Positions 9,265 through 18,309 of a DNA stretch of 64,000 nucleotides are shown here, in pieces (position 1 is the stretch's first letter; every line of letters begins with the position of its first letter). The stretch is taken from assembly GCF_030269765.1 (NCBI RefSeq), contig NZ_BSTX01000001.1, positions 496,001 through 560,000 on the forward strand, written 5' to 3'. Source of the stretch: Actinorhabdospora filicis (lineage in GTDB: Bacteria; Actinomycetota; Actinomycetes; Mycobacteriales; Micromonosporaceae). Both the position numbers and the translations under genes were made by a program. Below the pieces are notes generated by a model. The model saw only the letters and a program-made list of their open reading frames with translations. It searched no databases and had not been told where the DNA came from.

Positions 9265-9294
9265 CGCGTCGCGCACCACCTGCGAAAACACTCT
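9265..9294 (+). repeat. Dispersed intergenic core, copy 1
   Basis: Contains ACCTGCGAAAACACTCT, matching the family consensus GACCTGCGGAAACACTCG in most positions, preceded by CGTCGCGC. Lies in a convergent intergenic island. Confidence 0.65.
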
Positions 9295-9447
9295 CCCCGG
9301 ACGGCGCGGCCCCGCGCCGTTCCAACGGCGCCCCGAAGCCCCCGACGGCGCCGCTCCGGCACTCTGCCGGCGCCGCGACGCAGCCCCCTCACGAGGCGGC
9401 CCCGTCTCCCCGCTCCCCCGGTCCCGGGACGCGGCGGAGGCCGCCAC

Positions 9448-11214
9448 CTAGCGGTAGCGGCCTCCATCAGGACGTCCGTACGGGTCTAACCTCATCAGCC
9501 CACGGCGCGCGAACGTGTCCCGGATCTCCCGGAGCGCCGCGTCGACCTCGGCCTCGAAGTACCCGCCCTGCACCAGGCTGAACTGCGACGTGTCGAGCTC
9601 CGCGTCGGACAGCGGCACCGCGGCGCGCCCCGTCATCGTCGCCGACACCGCGTCGAACAGCCGGTCGACCTGCGAGGGGTCGTAGCCGCTGCCGAAACGG
9701 CGCGGCTGGAACGAACGCCGGATCGAGTCCAGGCGCGCGATGTCGTCCGTCGTGAACGGCGAGTCGGGCGCGCGCATCTCGGTCGTCATCTCCGGACGGC
9801 CGTGACGCCCCGGCTCCGGGAAGGCACCCCGGTCGCGCCCATAGGGCGACTCCGGCGGCTCGCCGTACGGCGCACGCCCCGGCGGCGGCCCCGAGGGACG
9901 CGGCGGCGCGGGCGGCGTCATCGGCGGGACGGCCGGCTGGATCTGCGTCGCGTCGGCGAGGCCCGGCGCCGCGAAGCGGTCGCTCGGCGACGCGGGGCGG
10001 CGCTCGTCGCGGGGCGGCACGCCGCCGTACGCGGGCTCACGGGGCGGCGCCGTGGGCGGCGGCGCGAAGCGGTCCTCGGCGGGCGGACCGTAGCGGTCGG
10101 CGGCCGACGGCGGCGCGGCGCGGTCGATCGGCGGGGGGCCGTAGCGGTCGTCCGGCGCGCCCCCGAAGCGCGGCGGCTCCGGCGCCGCCGGAGGCGGCCC
10201 GAAACGGTCGTCGGGGCGGTCGAAGCGGTTGGCGGGCGGCGGCGCGAAGCGGTCCTCCGCGGCGGCGGACGGCGCGGCCTGCGGCGCGGGAGCGGGCGGC
10301 GGCGGTCCGTCGCCGGCCAGCTCGCTCAGCCCGCTGTAGAGGCCGCCGCTGCGGCGCCCCGTCGTGGGGCGCGCGTCGAAGTCATCGCGGGGCGCGAGGT
10401 GGCCGAAGCCCTCATCGTCGCCACCGGCCAGGTGCCCGAAGCCCTCGGGGTCCGGCGCCGAGGGCGCCGACGGAGGAGCGGCGGGCGGCGGGGGCGGCGG
10501 CGCCGCGAAGCGGTCCCGCCCGGCGGGCGCGGCGCCGCGCGGCTCGGGCGGACGGCCGCGAGGGTCGTGCATGTCGCGGTCGCGCGGGTCGTGCATCTCG
10601 CGAGGGTCATGGATCTCACGCGGGTCGTGCATGTCCCGGGGATCGTGCATCTCACGCGGATCGTGCATGTCCCGGTCGCGGGGGTCGTGCATGTCGCGCG
10701 GGTGCCGCATGTCGCGGGGGTCCGGCTGGCGGTCGCGCGGGTCCATGCCGCCCATACGCGCGTCGACGCCGCGGGGGTCCATGCCGCGCGGGTCGCGCGC
10801 GTCGCGGGGGTCGTGCAGCTCACGCGGGTCGCGGTCGCGCGGATCGTGCATCTCGCGGACGCCGCGGTGCTCGTGGACGTCGCGGGGGTCACGCGGGTCG
10901 TGCGTGTCCCGCGCACCGCCACGCGCGCCGCGCCCTTCGAAGTCCGGCGCGGGGGCGCGTCCGAGGACGCCGCGCTCCTCCAGCTCCGAGAGCTGCCGCG
11001 CGACGCGGTCGAGGTAGACGTCGACCTGCCACTCGTCGTACCCGCCGAAGCGCACGCGGAAGACGACGTCGTCGACTTCCTGCGAAGCCACAGGTGGACC
11101 GATCGGCTGGCCCTCCAGAGTGGCTTCAACGCGGTCGAGGAAGGCGTCCACCTCGTCCACCTTGTAGCCACGGCGCAGGGCCCTGCGCCGGAACCGTTCA
11201 CCCTGACTCGTCAC
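9448..11214 (-). CDS. DivIVA-like repeat protein with HDPRD array
   Basis: 588-residue protein built from short DivIVA/DUF-type modules and low-complexity linkers. Two modules sit at the N-terminus ([15 protein letters not shown] about 13-27; [15 protein letters not shown] about 53-67) and two at the C-terminus ([30 protein letters not shown]). Between them is a residue ~95-200 array of Asp-Pro-Arg units (variants of MHDPRD), then a Pro/Ala-rich region with repeated RFAPPP/RYGPPP units. DivIVA-fold modules recognise membrane curvature or polar sites in actinomycetes, so a role in polar growth or septation is plausible. The GTG at 11214 overlaps the rlmN stop (GTGA); a longer frame to 11277 would sit inside rlmN. 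Function is inferred only. Confidence 0.82.
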   Translation of the reverse strand: MTSQGERFRRRALRRGYKVDEVDAFLDRVEATLEGQPIGPPVASQEVDDVVFRVRFGGYDEWQVDVYLDRVARQLSELEERGVLGRAPAPDFEGRGARGGARDTHDPRDPRDVHEHRGVREMHDPRDRDPRELHDPRDARDPRGMDPRGVDARMGGMDPRDRQPDPRDMRHPRDMHDPRDRDMHDPREMHDPRDMHDPREIHDPREMHDPRDRDMHDPRGRPPEPRGAAPAGRDRFAAPPPPPPAAPPSAPSAPDPEGFGHLAGGDDEGFGHLAPRDDFDARPTTGRRSGGLYSGLSELAGDGPPPPAPAPQAAPSAAAEDRFAPPPANRFDRPDDRFGPPPAAPEPPRFGGAPDDRYGPPPIDRAAPPSAADRYGPPAEDRFAPPPTAPPREPAYGGVPPRDERRPASPSDRFAAPGLADATQIQPAVPPMTPPAPPRPSGPPPGRAPYGEPPESPYGRDRGAFPEPGRHGRPEMTTEMRAPDSPFTTDDIARLDSIRRSFQPRRFGSGYDPSQVDRLFDAVSATMTGRAAVPLSDAELDTSQFSLVQGGYFEAEVDAALREIRDTFARRGLMRLDPYGRPDGGRYR

Positions 11215-12335
11215 TCGGCCACCTCCGCCTGCATGCGCGCATCCGCCGTCCCTTGGGAGGCGGCGAGCTGCCCGCACGCACCATCGATCTCACGTCCACG
11301 CGTGTCGCGCACTGTGGTCGCCACGCCCGCGGCGCGCAGCCGTCGGACGAACTCCCTCTCTACCGCCTTCGGGCTCGCATCCCAGCGACTCCCCGGGGTC
11401 GGGTTGAGCGGGATGAGATTAACGTGCACGAGTTTCCCGGCCAGCAACCGGCCGAGAAGATCGGCCCGCCACGGCTGATCGTTCACGTCTCGTATCATCG
11501 CGTATTCAATCGACACCCGTCGCCCTGTGCGGCTTGCATACTCCCACGCCGCGTCAAGCACCTCGTCAACCTTCCAGCGGTTGTTCACCGGGACCAGCTC
11601 GTCCCGCAGCTCATCGTCCGGCGCGTGCAGCGACAAGGCGAGCGTTACCGAAAGCTCCTCGGCGGTCAAGCGCCGAATGGCCGGAACCAGACCCACCGTC
11701 GAGACGGTGATGTGCCGCTGGGATAGGCCGAGGCCGTCCGGCGCGGGGTCGGTCAGGCGGCGCAGCGCGCGGAGCACCCGGTCGTAGTTGGCCAGCGGCT
11801 CGCCCATGCCCATGAACACCACGTGCGACAGCCGTCCCAGCCCCGTCTCGCGCGACGTGCGCGCCGCGGAGACGACCTGGTCGACGATCTCGGCCGTCGA
11901 CAGGTTCCGGGTGAGCCCGGCCTGCCCCGTCGCGCAGAACGGGCACGCCATGCCGCAGCCCGCTTGTGAGGAAACGCACACGGTCGTCCGGTCGGTGTAG
12001 CCCATGAGGACGCTCTCGACGAGCGAGCCGTCGTGCAGACGCCACACCGTCTTGCGCGTCTGCCCGTCGTCGCAGGCGACCTCCGTGACGGGGGTCAGCA
12101 ACGCGGGGAGCAGCTCCGCGCCGAGACGCTCCCGCGCCGCGGCCGGGAGGTCGCTCATCTGCGCGACGTCCGACAGCTGACGCCCGAAGTAGTGGTTCGA
12201 CAGCTGGGCGGCGCGGAAGGCCGGCTGCCCGGCCTCGGCCACGGCCTCCTTGCGGGCGGCCATGTCGAGGTCGGCGAGGTGGCGGGGCGGCGCGGTGCGG
12301 CGGCGCGGTTTCAGGGTTAGCGGCGTGGTCGTCAT
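11211..12335 (-). CDS. rlmN: 23S rRNA (adenine2503-C2)-methyltransferase
   Basis: Radical-SAM enzyme that methylates C2 of A2503 in 23S rRNA and A37 in some tRNAs. The iron-sulfur motif is CGMACPFC (CxxxCxxC), followed by [11 protein letters not shown]. The SAM-binding [10 protein letters not shown] motif and the C-terminal [15 protein letters not shown], which holds the methyl-carrying Cys, are all present. The 374-residue length fits the family. I chose the ATG at 12335 (MTTTPLTLK). It sits 55 nt after cdsA and its stop overlaps the next gene's GTG, so cdsA-rlmN-DivIVA-like are likely translated from one transcript. Confidence 0.95.
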   Translation of the reverse strand: MTTTPLTLKPRRRTAPPRHLADLDMAARKEAVAEAGQPAFRAAQLSNHYFGRQLSDVAQMSDLPAAARERLGAELLPALLTPVTEVACDDGQTRKTVWRLHDGSLVESVLMGYTDRTTVCVSSQAGCGMACPFCATGQAGLTRNLSTAEIVDQVVSAARTSRETGLGRLSHVVFMGMGEPLANYDRVLRALRRLTDPAPDGLGLSQRHITVSTVGLVPAIRRLTAEELSVTLALSLHAPDDELRDELVPVNNRWKVDEVLDAAWEYASRTGRRVSIEYAMIRDVNDQPWRADLLGRLLAGKLVHVNLIPLNPTPGSRWDASPKAVEREFVRRLRAAGVATTVRDTRGREIDGACGQLAASQGTADARMQAEVAE

Positions 12336-12390
12336 ATCATCAGCCAGTCTCCCACGTCCGCCCGCCTTCGTACGCACCAGCGGGCGGACG

Positions 12391-13647
12391 TCACGCGGGC
12401 GGAGCCAAGGCTGTCAGCAACACCACGGCCGTCGGGGCCGCCAGGAGGATCGAGTCCAGGCGGTCCATGAGCCCCCCGTGACCGGGGATGAGGCCGCTCA
12501 TGTCCTTGACGCCGAGGTCGCGCTTGATCATGGATTCGGTGAGGTCACCGAGCGTCGCGACGATCGTGATGGCGAGGCCGAACAGCGCGCCCTTCCACCA
12601 GTCGACGTCGAACGCGAAGTAGAGCATCAGTGCGCCGCCGACGGCGCAGGCGACCACGGAGCCGCCCATGCCCTCCCACGACTTCTTCGGGCTCACCTTC
12701 GGCGCCATCGGGTGCTTGCCGAACAGGACACCGGCCACGTAACCGCCCGTGTCGCTGAGGACGACGAGGGCGAGCGTGACGATGATCCGCAGAGCCCCGT
12801 CCTCGGGCACCGCCAGCAGCACCGCGAAGCCCGCGAGGAACGGCACCCACACCGCGGCGAGCACCGACGCGAGCATGTCGCCCAGGTAGTTCGCCGGTCC
12901 GTCCGCCAGGCGCCACGCCATGACGACCACGATGGTGAGTCCGAGGCCGAGGACGAGGCTCTCCGCACCGCCGAACCACGCCATCGCCGACATGCCCGCG
13001 CCGCCCGCGACGAGCGGGATCAACGGGACCTTGTGGCGCGTGCCGATGGCCCGGACGAGCTCCCAGAGGCCGACGCCGACGGCGATGGCGACCAGGACCA
13101 CGAACGCGGGCCGGTAGACGAGCAGCGACGCGAGGACGACGGCGCCGAGGCCGCAGCCGACCGCGATCGCCATGGGCAGGTTCCGCCCCGCGCGCCCCGG
13201 CGAGGCGGCGGGCGGCGGCGCTGCGTCGTCGGACGGCGCGGCGCCGTCCGTGCGGAGCGCGTAGCGGTCGGCGTCATCCGCGGCGTAATCGTCGCCGTCG
13301 CGCGGCGCGTAGCGCTCCGCGTCGTAGGGCGGGTACGGGTCGGTGTCGCGCGGCGCGTACCCGTCGCCGTCGTACGGCCCGTACCGGTCCGCGTCGCGCC
13401 GCGGGTACCCATCGGCATCGCGCGGCGCGTAGCGGTCGGCGTCGTTCGGTCCGTACGGGTCGGCGTCGTGCCGCGCACCGGCCGGGCCCGGGTACCGCTC
13501 CGCGTCGCGCGGAGCGTACGGGTCGGTCTCACGCGACGCGTAGGGGTCGCCGTCGTAGTACGGGGCGCCCTCGGGCTCAGCCCCGTGATGCCGCCTCCGA
13601 CGAGGCGCGTGGCCGTCACCGGAGGCGGACAGGTCCTGTTGGCCCAT
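12391..13647 (-). CDS. cdsA: Phosphatidate cytidylyltransferase with Asp/Tyr repeat N-terminus
   Basis: Makes CDP-diacylglycerol from CTP and phosphatidic acid, the entry to phospholipid synthesis. The C-terminal ~260 residues have about seven to eight membrane helices and the CdsA signature ([19 protein letters not shown] ... SPKKSWEG ... [15 protein letters not shown]). Unusually, residues about 10-155 are hydrophilic and built of degenerate DADRYAP/DTDPYPP units, an N-terminal extension much longer than in textbook CdsA. The ATG overlaps the frr stop (TGATG), so translation is coupled. Catalytic assignment is secure; the extension has no assigned role. Confidence 0.95.
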   Translation of the reverse strand: MGQQDLSASGDGHAPRRRRHHGAEPEGAPYYDGDPYASRETDPYAPRDAERYPGPAGARHDADPYGPNDADRYAPRDADGYPRRDADRYGPYDGDGYAPRDTDPYPPYDAERYAPRDGDDYAADDADRYALRTDGAAPSDDAAPPPAASPGRAGRNLPMAIAVGCGLGAVVLASLLVYRPAFVVLVAIAVGVGLWELVRAIGTRHKVPLIPLVAGGAGMSAMAWFGGAESLVLGLGLTIVVVMAWRLADGPANYLGDMLASVLAAVWVPFLAGFAVLLAVPEDGALRIIVTLALVVLSDTGGYVAGVLFGKHPMAPKVSPKKSWEGMGGSVVACAVGGALMLYFAFDVDWWKGALFGLAITIVATLGDLTESMIKRDLGVKDMSGLIPGHGGLMDRLDSILLAAPTAVVLLTALAPPA

Positions 13648-14204
13648 CAGACTTCGAGAAGCTCGGTCTCTTTGTGCTGCACCATCTCGTCGATGAGCTT
13701 CACGAAGCGCGCGGTGAGGTCGTCCAGCTCCTTCTCGGCGCGGCGGCCGTCGTCCTCACCCGTCTCGCCGTCGCGGACGAGGCGGTCGAGCTCGTCCTTG
13801 CCCTTCCGGCGGATGTTGCGGATGGTGACCTTGGACTCCTCGCCCTTGTGGCGCGCGACCTTGGTCATCTCGCGGCGCCGCTCCTCCGTCATCTGCGGAA
13901 GGTTGAGGCGGAGCTGGCTGCCCTCGTTGTTGGGGTTGACACCAAGGTCGGAGTCGCGCAGCGCGCGCTCCATCGCGGCAGTCTGCGAGGCGTCGTACGG
14001 CTTGATGATGACCATGCGCGGCTCCGGCACACCGATGGACGCCATCTGGGGCAGCGGCGTGGGGGTGCCGTAGTAGTCGATCATGATCTTGCTGAACATG
14101 GCGGCGCTCGCGCGTCCGGTGCGGATCGCGCCGAACTCCTCCTTGGCGTGCTCGATCGCCTTCTCCATCTTCTCCTCGGCTTCGAGGAGCGTCTCTTCAA
14201 TCAC
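13647..14204 (-). CDS. frr: Ribosome recycling factor
   Basis: Splits post-termination ribosomes together with EF-G. The 185 residues are exactly the family size, starting [19 protein letters not shown] and containing the hinge and domain motifs [43 protein letters not shown] and the C-terminal [15 protein letters not shown] chose the GTG at 14204 because AAGGAGAGG lies upstream at good spacing and the Met-initiated longer frame has no family match. It follows pyrH by 67 nt and overlaps cdsA. Confidence 0.97.
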   Translation of the reverse strand: MIEETLLEAEEKMEKAIEHAKEEFGAIRTGRASAAMFSKIMIDYYGTPTPLPQMASIGVPEPRMVIIKPYDASQTAAMERALRDSDLGVNPNNEGSQLRLNLPQMTEERRREMTKVARHKGEESKVTIRNIRRKGKDELDRLVRDGETGEDDGRRAEKELDDLTARFVKLIDEMVQHKETELLEV

Positions 14205-14271
14205 CGTGGTGTCGCCTCTCCTTGGAGTGCCTTCTCGCGGGCGTTCGGGCCGTTCTGGTCTGTGGTGGGCG

Positions 14272-15003
14272 TCAGCCCTCGGAGGTGATGAGCGTTCCGA
14301 TCCTCTCACCACTCAGGGCCCGCGCGATGGTGTCCTCCCCTTCGGCGCCGAAGACGACCATCGGAAGGTTATTTTCCTTGCAGAGGCTGAAGGCCGCCGC
14401 GTCGGCCACCTGGATGTCGCGGCGCAGCGCCTCTTCGAAGGTGAGCTTCTCCAGGCGCGTGGCGGACGGGTCGGTGCGCGGGTCGGCGGTGTAGACGGCG
14501 TCGACGCCGTTCTTGCTCATGAGCACCGCGTCGGCCTTGATCTCCAGCGCGCGCTGCGCCGAGACGGTGTCGGTGGAGAAGTAGGGCATCCCGGCGCCGG
14601 CGCCGAAGATGACGACGCGGCCCTTCTCAAGGTGCCGGATGGCGCGGCGGGGAATGTAGGCCTCGGCGACCTGCGCCATGGTGATGGCGGTCTGGACGCG
14701 CGTGTCGACGCCGCGCTTCTCAAGGAAGTCCTGCAGCGCGAGGCAGTTCATGACGGTGCCGAGCATGCCCATGTAATCGGCGCGCGCACGCTCCATGCCG
14801 CGCGCCTGAAGCTCGGCGCCCCGGAAGAAGTTCCCGCCGCCCATGACGACGGCGATCTGCGCTCCACCCGCGCTGGCCTTGGCGATCTGGCCGGCGATAC
14901 CGGCGACCACGTCGGGGTCGACGCCGACGGCACCGCCGCCGAACACCTCTCCGGACAGCTTCAGAACGACCCGGCGGTAGCGGGGAACGGCGTTGTCAGT
15001 CAT
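14272..15003 (-). CDS. pyrH: UMP kinase
   Basis: Phosphorylates UMP to UDP in pyrimidine nucleotide synthesis. The 243-residue amino-acid-kinase fold shows [14 protein letters not shown], the glycine-rich [30 protein letters not shown] and [20 protein letters not shown]. The ATG at 15003 lies just after AGGAGGTCACC. The tsf-pyrH-frr order is conserved in bacteria. A hairpin between tsf and pyrH may tune the ratio of the two proteins. Confidence 0.97.
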   Translation of the reverse strand: MTDNAVPRYRRVVLKLSGEVFGGGAVGVDPDVVAGIAGQIAKASAGGAQIAVVMGGGNFFRGAELQARGMERARADYMGMLGTVMNCLALQDFLEKRGVDTRVQTAITMAQVAEAYIPRRAIRHLEKGRVVIFGAGAGMPYFSTDTVSAQRALEIKADAVLMSKNGVDAVYTADPRTDPSATRLEKLTFEEALRRDIQVADAAAFSLCKENNLPMVVFGAEGEDTIARALSGERIGTLITSEG

Positions 15004-15042
15004 GTGGTGACCTCCTCCTGGACGGCGGTGTGCCGGTATGCG

Positions 15043-15089
15043 AACGTGGAGGCCGCGGTGGGTGTGCTTCCACCGGCGACCTCCACGTT
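15043..15089 (-). terminator. Hairpin between tsf and pyrH
   Basis: AACGTGGAGG (15043-15052) pairs with CCTCCACGTT (15080-15089), and an inner GGTGG (15057-15061) pairs with CCACC (15070-15074). It lies in the 125-nt tsf-pyrH gap and could be a terminator or attenuator that lowers expression of pyrH relative to tsf. Confidence 0.6.
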
Positions 15090-15128
15090 TCAGGCTGTTT
15101 TCTCGGCGCTCGCTTCGCTTGCCGGGCC

Positions 15129-15944
15129 TCAGGCCTGGCCGACCTCGAAGCGGACGAAGCCCTTGACCGTGACGCCCTGGTCCTTGAGGACGGCCTCGAC
15201 GGACTTCTTGGGCTCCTTCACGGAGGACTGCTCCAGCAGCACGAAGTCCTTGAAGAAGGAGTTCACGCGACCCTCGACGATCTTGGTGATCGCCTGCTCC
15301 GGCTTGCCCTCCTCGCGAGCGGTCTGCTCGGCGATGCGGCGCTCGTTCTCGACGTCCTCGGCCGGGACCTCGTCGCGGTGCGTCCACTTCGGGCGCATCG
15401 CGGCGACCTGCATGCCGGCGTCGCGCGCCGCGGAGCCGTCGCCGCCCTCGTAGGAGACGAGGACGCCGACCTGCGGCGGCAGGTCCTCGGCCTTGCGGTG
15501 CATGTAGACCGCGACGTCGCCCGCGACGACCGCGAAGCGGCTCAGGACGATCTTCTCGCCGATCTTGGCCGACTCCTCGGAGATGACGTCGGCGACCGGC
15601 TTGCCGTTCAGCTCGGAGCCGAGCAGCGCGTCGAGGTCGGCCGGCTTGGTGGCGGCGACGTGCTCGATGAGCGACTGCGCGAGCTCGATGAACGCGCCGT
15701 TCTTGGCGACGAAGTCGGTCTCACAGTTCAGTTCGAGCAGCGCGTTGCCGGACTGCGCGATGAGGCCGTTGGCGGCGGTGCGGCCCTGGCGCTTGCCGAC
15801 GTCCTTGGCACCCTTGATCCGGAGGATCTCGACGGCCTTGTCGAAGTCGCCGTCGGCCTCGGCCAGGGCCTTCTTGACGTCGGTCATGCCCGAGCCGGTC
15901 ATCTCGCGCAGCTTCTTGATGTCCTGGATGGTGAAGTTCGCCAT
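15129..15944 (-). CDS. tsf: Elongation factor Ts
   Basis: Guanine nucleotide exchange factor for EF-Tu. The 271-residue product starts [27 protein letters not shown] with the N-terminal UBA-like domain, then the signature [12 protein letters not shown] of the core domain, and has the second dimerisation-type repeat typical of long EF-Ts. GGAGAGCAACC precedes the ATG at 15944. It lies 148 nt downstream of rpsB behind a strong hairpin. Confidence 0.97.
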   Translation of the reverse strand: MANFTIQDIKKLREMTGSGMTDVKKALAEADGDFDKAVEILRIKGAKDVGKRQGRTAANGLIAQSGNALLELNCETDFVAKNGAFIELAQSLIEHVAATKPADLDALLGSELNGKPVADVISEESAKIGEKIVLSRFAVVAGDVAVYMHRKAEDLPPQVGVLVSYEGGDGSAARDAGMQVAAMRPKWTHRDEVPAEDVENERRIAEQTAREEGKPEQAITKIVEGRVNSFFKDFVLLEQSSVKEPKKSVEAVLKDQGVTVKGFVRFEVGQA

Positions 15945-16048
15945 GGTTGCTCTCCACTTGTCGCCTCCGGACGCCGTGGCGCGCGCCCGGGGAAAGTTCT
16001 CGGTCTGTGCCGCACGGATCCGCGCGTCGAAACGACGGCGCGGCGAAG

Positions 16049-16084
16049 CCCCGGGGCGCGCTACTGCGGCGCCGCGCCCCGGGG
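16049..16084 (-). terminator. Hairpin between rpsB and tsf
   Basis: CCCCGGGGCGCG (16049-16060) is the perfect reverse complement of CGCGCCCCGGGG (16073-16084), with a 12-nt loop. It starts 8 nt past the rpsB stop. No T-tract, so attenuation or RNA processing is as likely as full termination. Confidence 0.65.
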
Positions 16085-16092
16085 TGCGAACG

Positions 16093-16959
16093 TCAGGACT
16101 CGGTGGTCTCGGCCGCGGCCTCGGCGGGGGCAGCCTCAACGGCGGCCTCAGCGACGGCAGCGGGAGCCTCTTCGGTCTTGGTCTCGCCTTCGAGCAGCTC
16201 GCGCTCCCACTCGGCCAGCGGCTCGGCGGTCGCGGCGCCACCCTCGGGCTTCTCCTCGCCGCGCGCGGCGCCGGCGCGGGCGATGAGGCCCTCGGCGACG
16301 GCGTCGGCCAGGACGCGGGTGAGCAGCGCGGCGGAGCGGATCGCGTCGTCGTTACCCGGGATCGGGAAGTCGACCTCGTCCGGGTCGCAGTTGGTGTCGA
16401 GGATCGCGACGACCGGGATGCCCAGCTTGCGCGCCTCGTCGACCGCGATGTGCTCCTTTTTGGTGTCGACGACCCAGATCGCCGACGGGAGCTTGCCCAT
16501 GTCACGGAGGCCGCCGAGGGTGCGGGAGAGCTTGTCCTTCTCACGCATGAGGGTCAGCAGCTCGCGCTTGGTGCGGCCCTGCGTCTCGCCGGACTGCTCA
16601 AGGGCCTCAAGCTCCTTGAGACGCTGGGTGCGCTTGTAGATCGTCTGGAAGTTGGTGAGCATCCCGCCGAGCCAGCGGTAGTTCACGTAGGGCATCCCGA
16701 CGCGCACGGCCTGCTCGCTGATGGCCTCCTGCGCCTGCTTCTTGGTGCCGACGAACAGGATGTGGCCGCCCTCGGCGACGGTGTTCTTGATGAAGTCGTG
16801 CGCCTTGGCGATGTAGTCGAGCGTCTGGCGCAGGTCGATGATGTAGATGCCGTTGCGCTCGGTGAGGATGTAGCGCTTCATCTTCGGGTTCCAGCGACGC
16901 GTCTGGTGGCCGAAGTGCACGCCGCTTTCGAGCAGCTGGCGGAGGTTGACCGCTGGCAT
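16093..16959 (-). CDS. rpsB: 30S ribosomal protein S2
   Basis: Small-subunit protein S2. The product of 288 residues begins [27 protein letters not shown] and contains TRDQRA-type central motifs [26 protein letters not shown] and [28 protein letters not shown]. The C-terminus carries an Ala/Glu-rich tail of about 45 residues, as in other actinobacteria. The ATG at 16959 has GAAAGGG upstream and is the family start; a longer frame to 16983 is not needed. It heads the rpsB-tsf-pyrH-frr-cdsA-rlmN cluster. Confidence 0.97.
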   Translation of the reverse strand: MPAVNLRQLLESGVHFGHQTRRWNPKMKRYILTERNGIYIIDLRQTLDYIAKAHDFIKNTVAEGGHILFVGTKKQAQEAISEQAVRVGMPYVNYRWLGGMLTNFQTIYKRTQRLKELEALEQSGETQGRTKRELLTLMREKDKLSRTLGGLRDMGKLPSAIWVVDTKKEHIAVDEARKLGIPVVAILDTNCDPDEVDFPIPGNDDAIRSAALLTRVLADAVAEGLIARAGAARGEEKPEGGAATAEPLAEWERELLEGETKTEEAPAAVAEAAVEAAPAEAAAETTES

Positions 16960-17023
16960 GAGCCGGGCCCTTTCGTCACGCACGGTCGTATACGGACCGA
17001 CCGTGCTCCCTGGTTGTTCGATG

Positions 17024-17064
17024 ACCTACGGCCATCGCCTGGTGCCCGGTCGGTGGCCGTAGGT
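17024..17064 (-). promoter_or_regulatory. Inverted repeat in the rpsB leader
   Basis: ACCTACGGCCA (17024-17034) and TGGCCGTAGGT (17054-17064) are perfect 11-nt reverse complements separated by 19 nt, 65-105 nt upstream of the rpsB ATG. In RNA this would be a long-loop hairpin in the leader, a plausible site for S2 autoregulation. S2 regulating its own operon is known in other bacteria; that this structure does so is inference. Confidence 0.5.
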
Positions 17065-17244
17065 GGACCCGTATGTGAGTACGAGACCAGGGAGGCCGCC
17101 GCCCGCGTCGCCGTTGACCGGAGCGAACGCGAGAAGGCACGCGAAGTCGGCCACATGGGTGACCGCCGGTTGCCAAGTGTACGGCACCTGCCCGGAAGCG
17201 GCCCCGGCCACCCGGCCCACCGGGCGAACGGGGCCGCCCCGACG

Positions 17245-18066
17245 TCACGCCGCGGCGAGCCCCGCCGCGACGACCAGCACGAGTCCGGTCACGAGGTACA
17301 CGTAGGGCGGGCGCAGCAGCGCGCTCATCTCACGCCCACCGACGCGCGGACCGGCACCGAGCAGCGGCGACAGGCCCGCGCCGACGAGCGGGATGCCGAT
17401 GACCAGCAGGACGCCCGCCACGACACCGCCCACAGAGAGGTTGTCCGCGAACAGCGAGCGCGCCAGCAGGACGAGCGCGGGGATGATCGCCACCGCCGAC
17501 ACGAGCGCCACGAGCAGCGCGAGCGCCGGGCGCTTCTTGCGGTAGACGCCTTCGACGACCTCGGCGGGCGGCACGGGCCGCCGGTTGACCGGCTCCGTGC
17601 GCCGGTCCTGCATGCGCGGCACGGAGGGGTACGCCTGCGTCGGCGGGTCGATGGGCGCCTGCCGCACCGTGGGCGGCGGCGCCATCTGCGGCATGGGCGG
17701 CCCCGCGAGCTGCTCCGTGGGGCCCGCCTGCAGCGGCGGCGACGCGTGCTGCGCCGCGCGGCGCGGCTCCTCGAAGGTGGGCGGGAACGGTCCGCGCTCG
17801 GGTGCGGGGCGGGTGTCGCCGCCCGCGAGCGCCGCGAGCTCGGGGTCCACGACCTGTGGTTCGGGCATCTGACGGGACCGCTGCTCGTGGTCGCCGCCGC
17901 CGAGCTGCCACTGCTCGGCCTGGGCGGGGTGGTTTTCCGCGTCGTGCCGCGACGCGGGCGGCTCGGGCCATTCGGAGGCGCGGCGTCCGGCCGTGTTCGG
18001 CTCCCAGAGCGAGCCCCCGTCAGAGGGTTGGTGGGGGTCGGGGTAGTTGCGCTGATGTTCGGCCAC
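17245..18066 (-). CDS. Proline-rich membrane protein, unknown function
   Basis: I do not recognise this family. About 273 residues: the first ~180 are hydrophilic, rich in Pro, Glu, Gln and Arg, with no clear repeats, and the rest holds three hydrophobic segments (ALALLVALVSAVAIIPALVLLA, VGGVVAGVLLVIGIPLVGAG and VYLVTGLVLVVAAGLAAA), so the long N-terminus is probably cytoplasmic. The GTG at 18066 gives VAEHQRNYPD; an ATG at 18120 in the same frame is an alternative, and neither has a good Shine-Dalgarno. It is divergent from the M23 peptidase gene and lies 285 nt upstream of rpsB on the same strand. Confidence 0.7.
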   Translation of the reverse strand: MAEHQRNYPDPHQPSDGGSLWEPNTAGRRASEWPEPPASRHDAENHPAQAEQWQLGGGDHEQRSRQMPEPQVVDPELAALAGGDTRPAPERGPFPPTFEEPRRAAQHASPPLQAGPTEQLAGPPMPQMAPPPTVRQAPIDPPTQAYPSVPRMQDRRTEPVNRRPVPPAEVVEGVYRKKRPALALLVALVSAVAIIPALVLLARSLFADNLSVGGVVAGVLLVIGIPLVGAGLSPLLGAGPRVGGREMSALLRPPYVYLVTGLVLVVAAGLAAA

Positions 18067-18229
18067 GGTCCGGGAGAGTAGGGCACCTCCGGCGGCGCAC
18101 GCCAGTTCCGGATACGACATGTACGGATATCGCCCGTGATCTTTTCGACGATCTTCAGATGGGCGTGTATGTACATCGCAGACGGTTAGGAAGCGTGCAC
18201 GCTCGAATCGATGGCGTATTTACGCCAAG

Positions 18230-18256
18230 TTATCCACAACTGACCAGTAATCCACA
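18230..18256 (+). promoter_or_regulatory. DnaA-box pair 1
   Basis: TTATCCACA (18230-18238, a perfect match to the DnaA-box consensus TTATNCACA) and TAATCCACA (18248-18256) are spaced by 18 nt start to start. The arrangement recurs at 21150-21176 with the same spacing and linker (ACxGACCAG). It lies just upstream of the M23 peptidase gene, in a comparatively AT-richer stretch. Confidence 0.6.
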
Positions 18257-18309
18257 GGTTTTTCGGAGGTCACTTGACGTTCGCTTGACTTCCATCGCAC
18301 TCTGCCCTA

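Larger units (their letters stand above)
9012..9447. other. GC-rich gene-free island 2
   Basis: 436 nt between convergent genes (DUF2631 and the DivIVA-like gene). It begins with the hairpin at 9078-9103, then becomes GCGCCGCGCC-rich sequence, with one copy of the dispersed core at 9265-9294. No credible gene. Confidence 0.6.
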
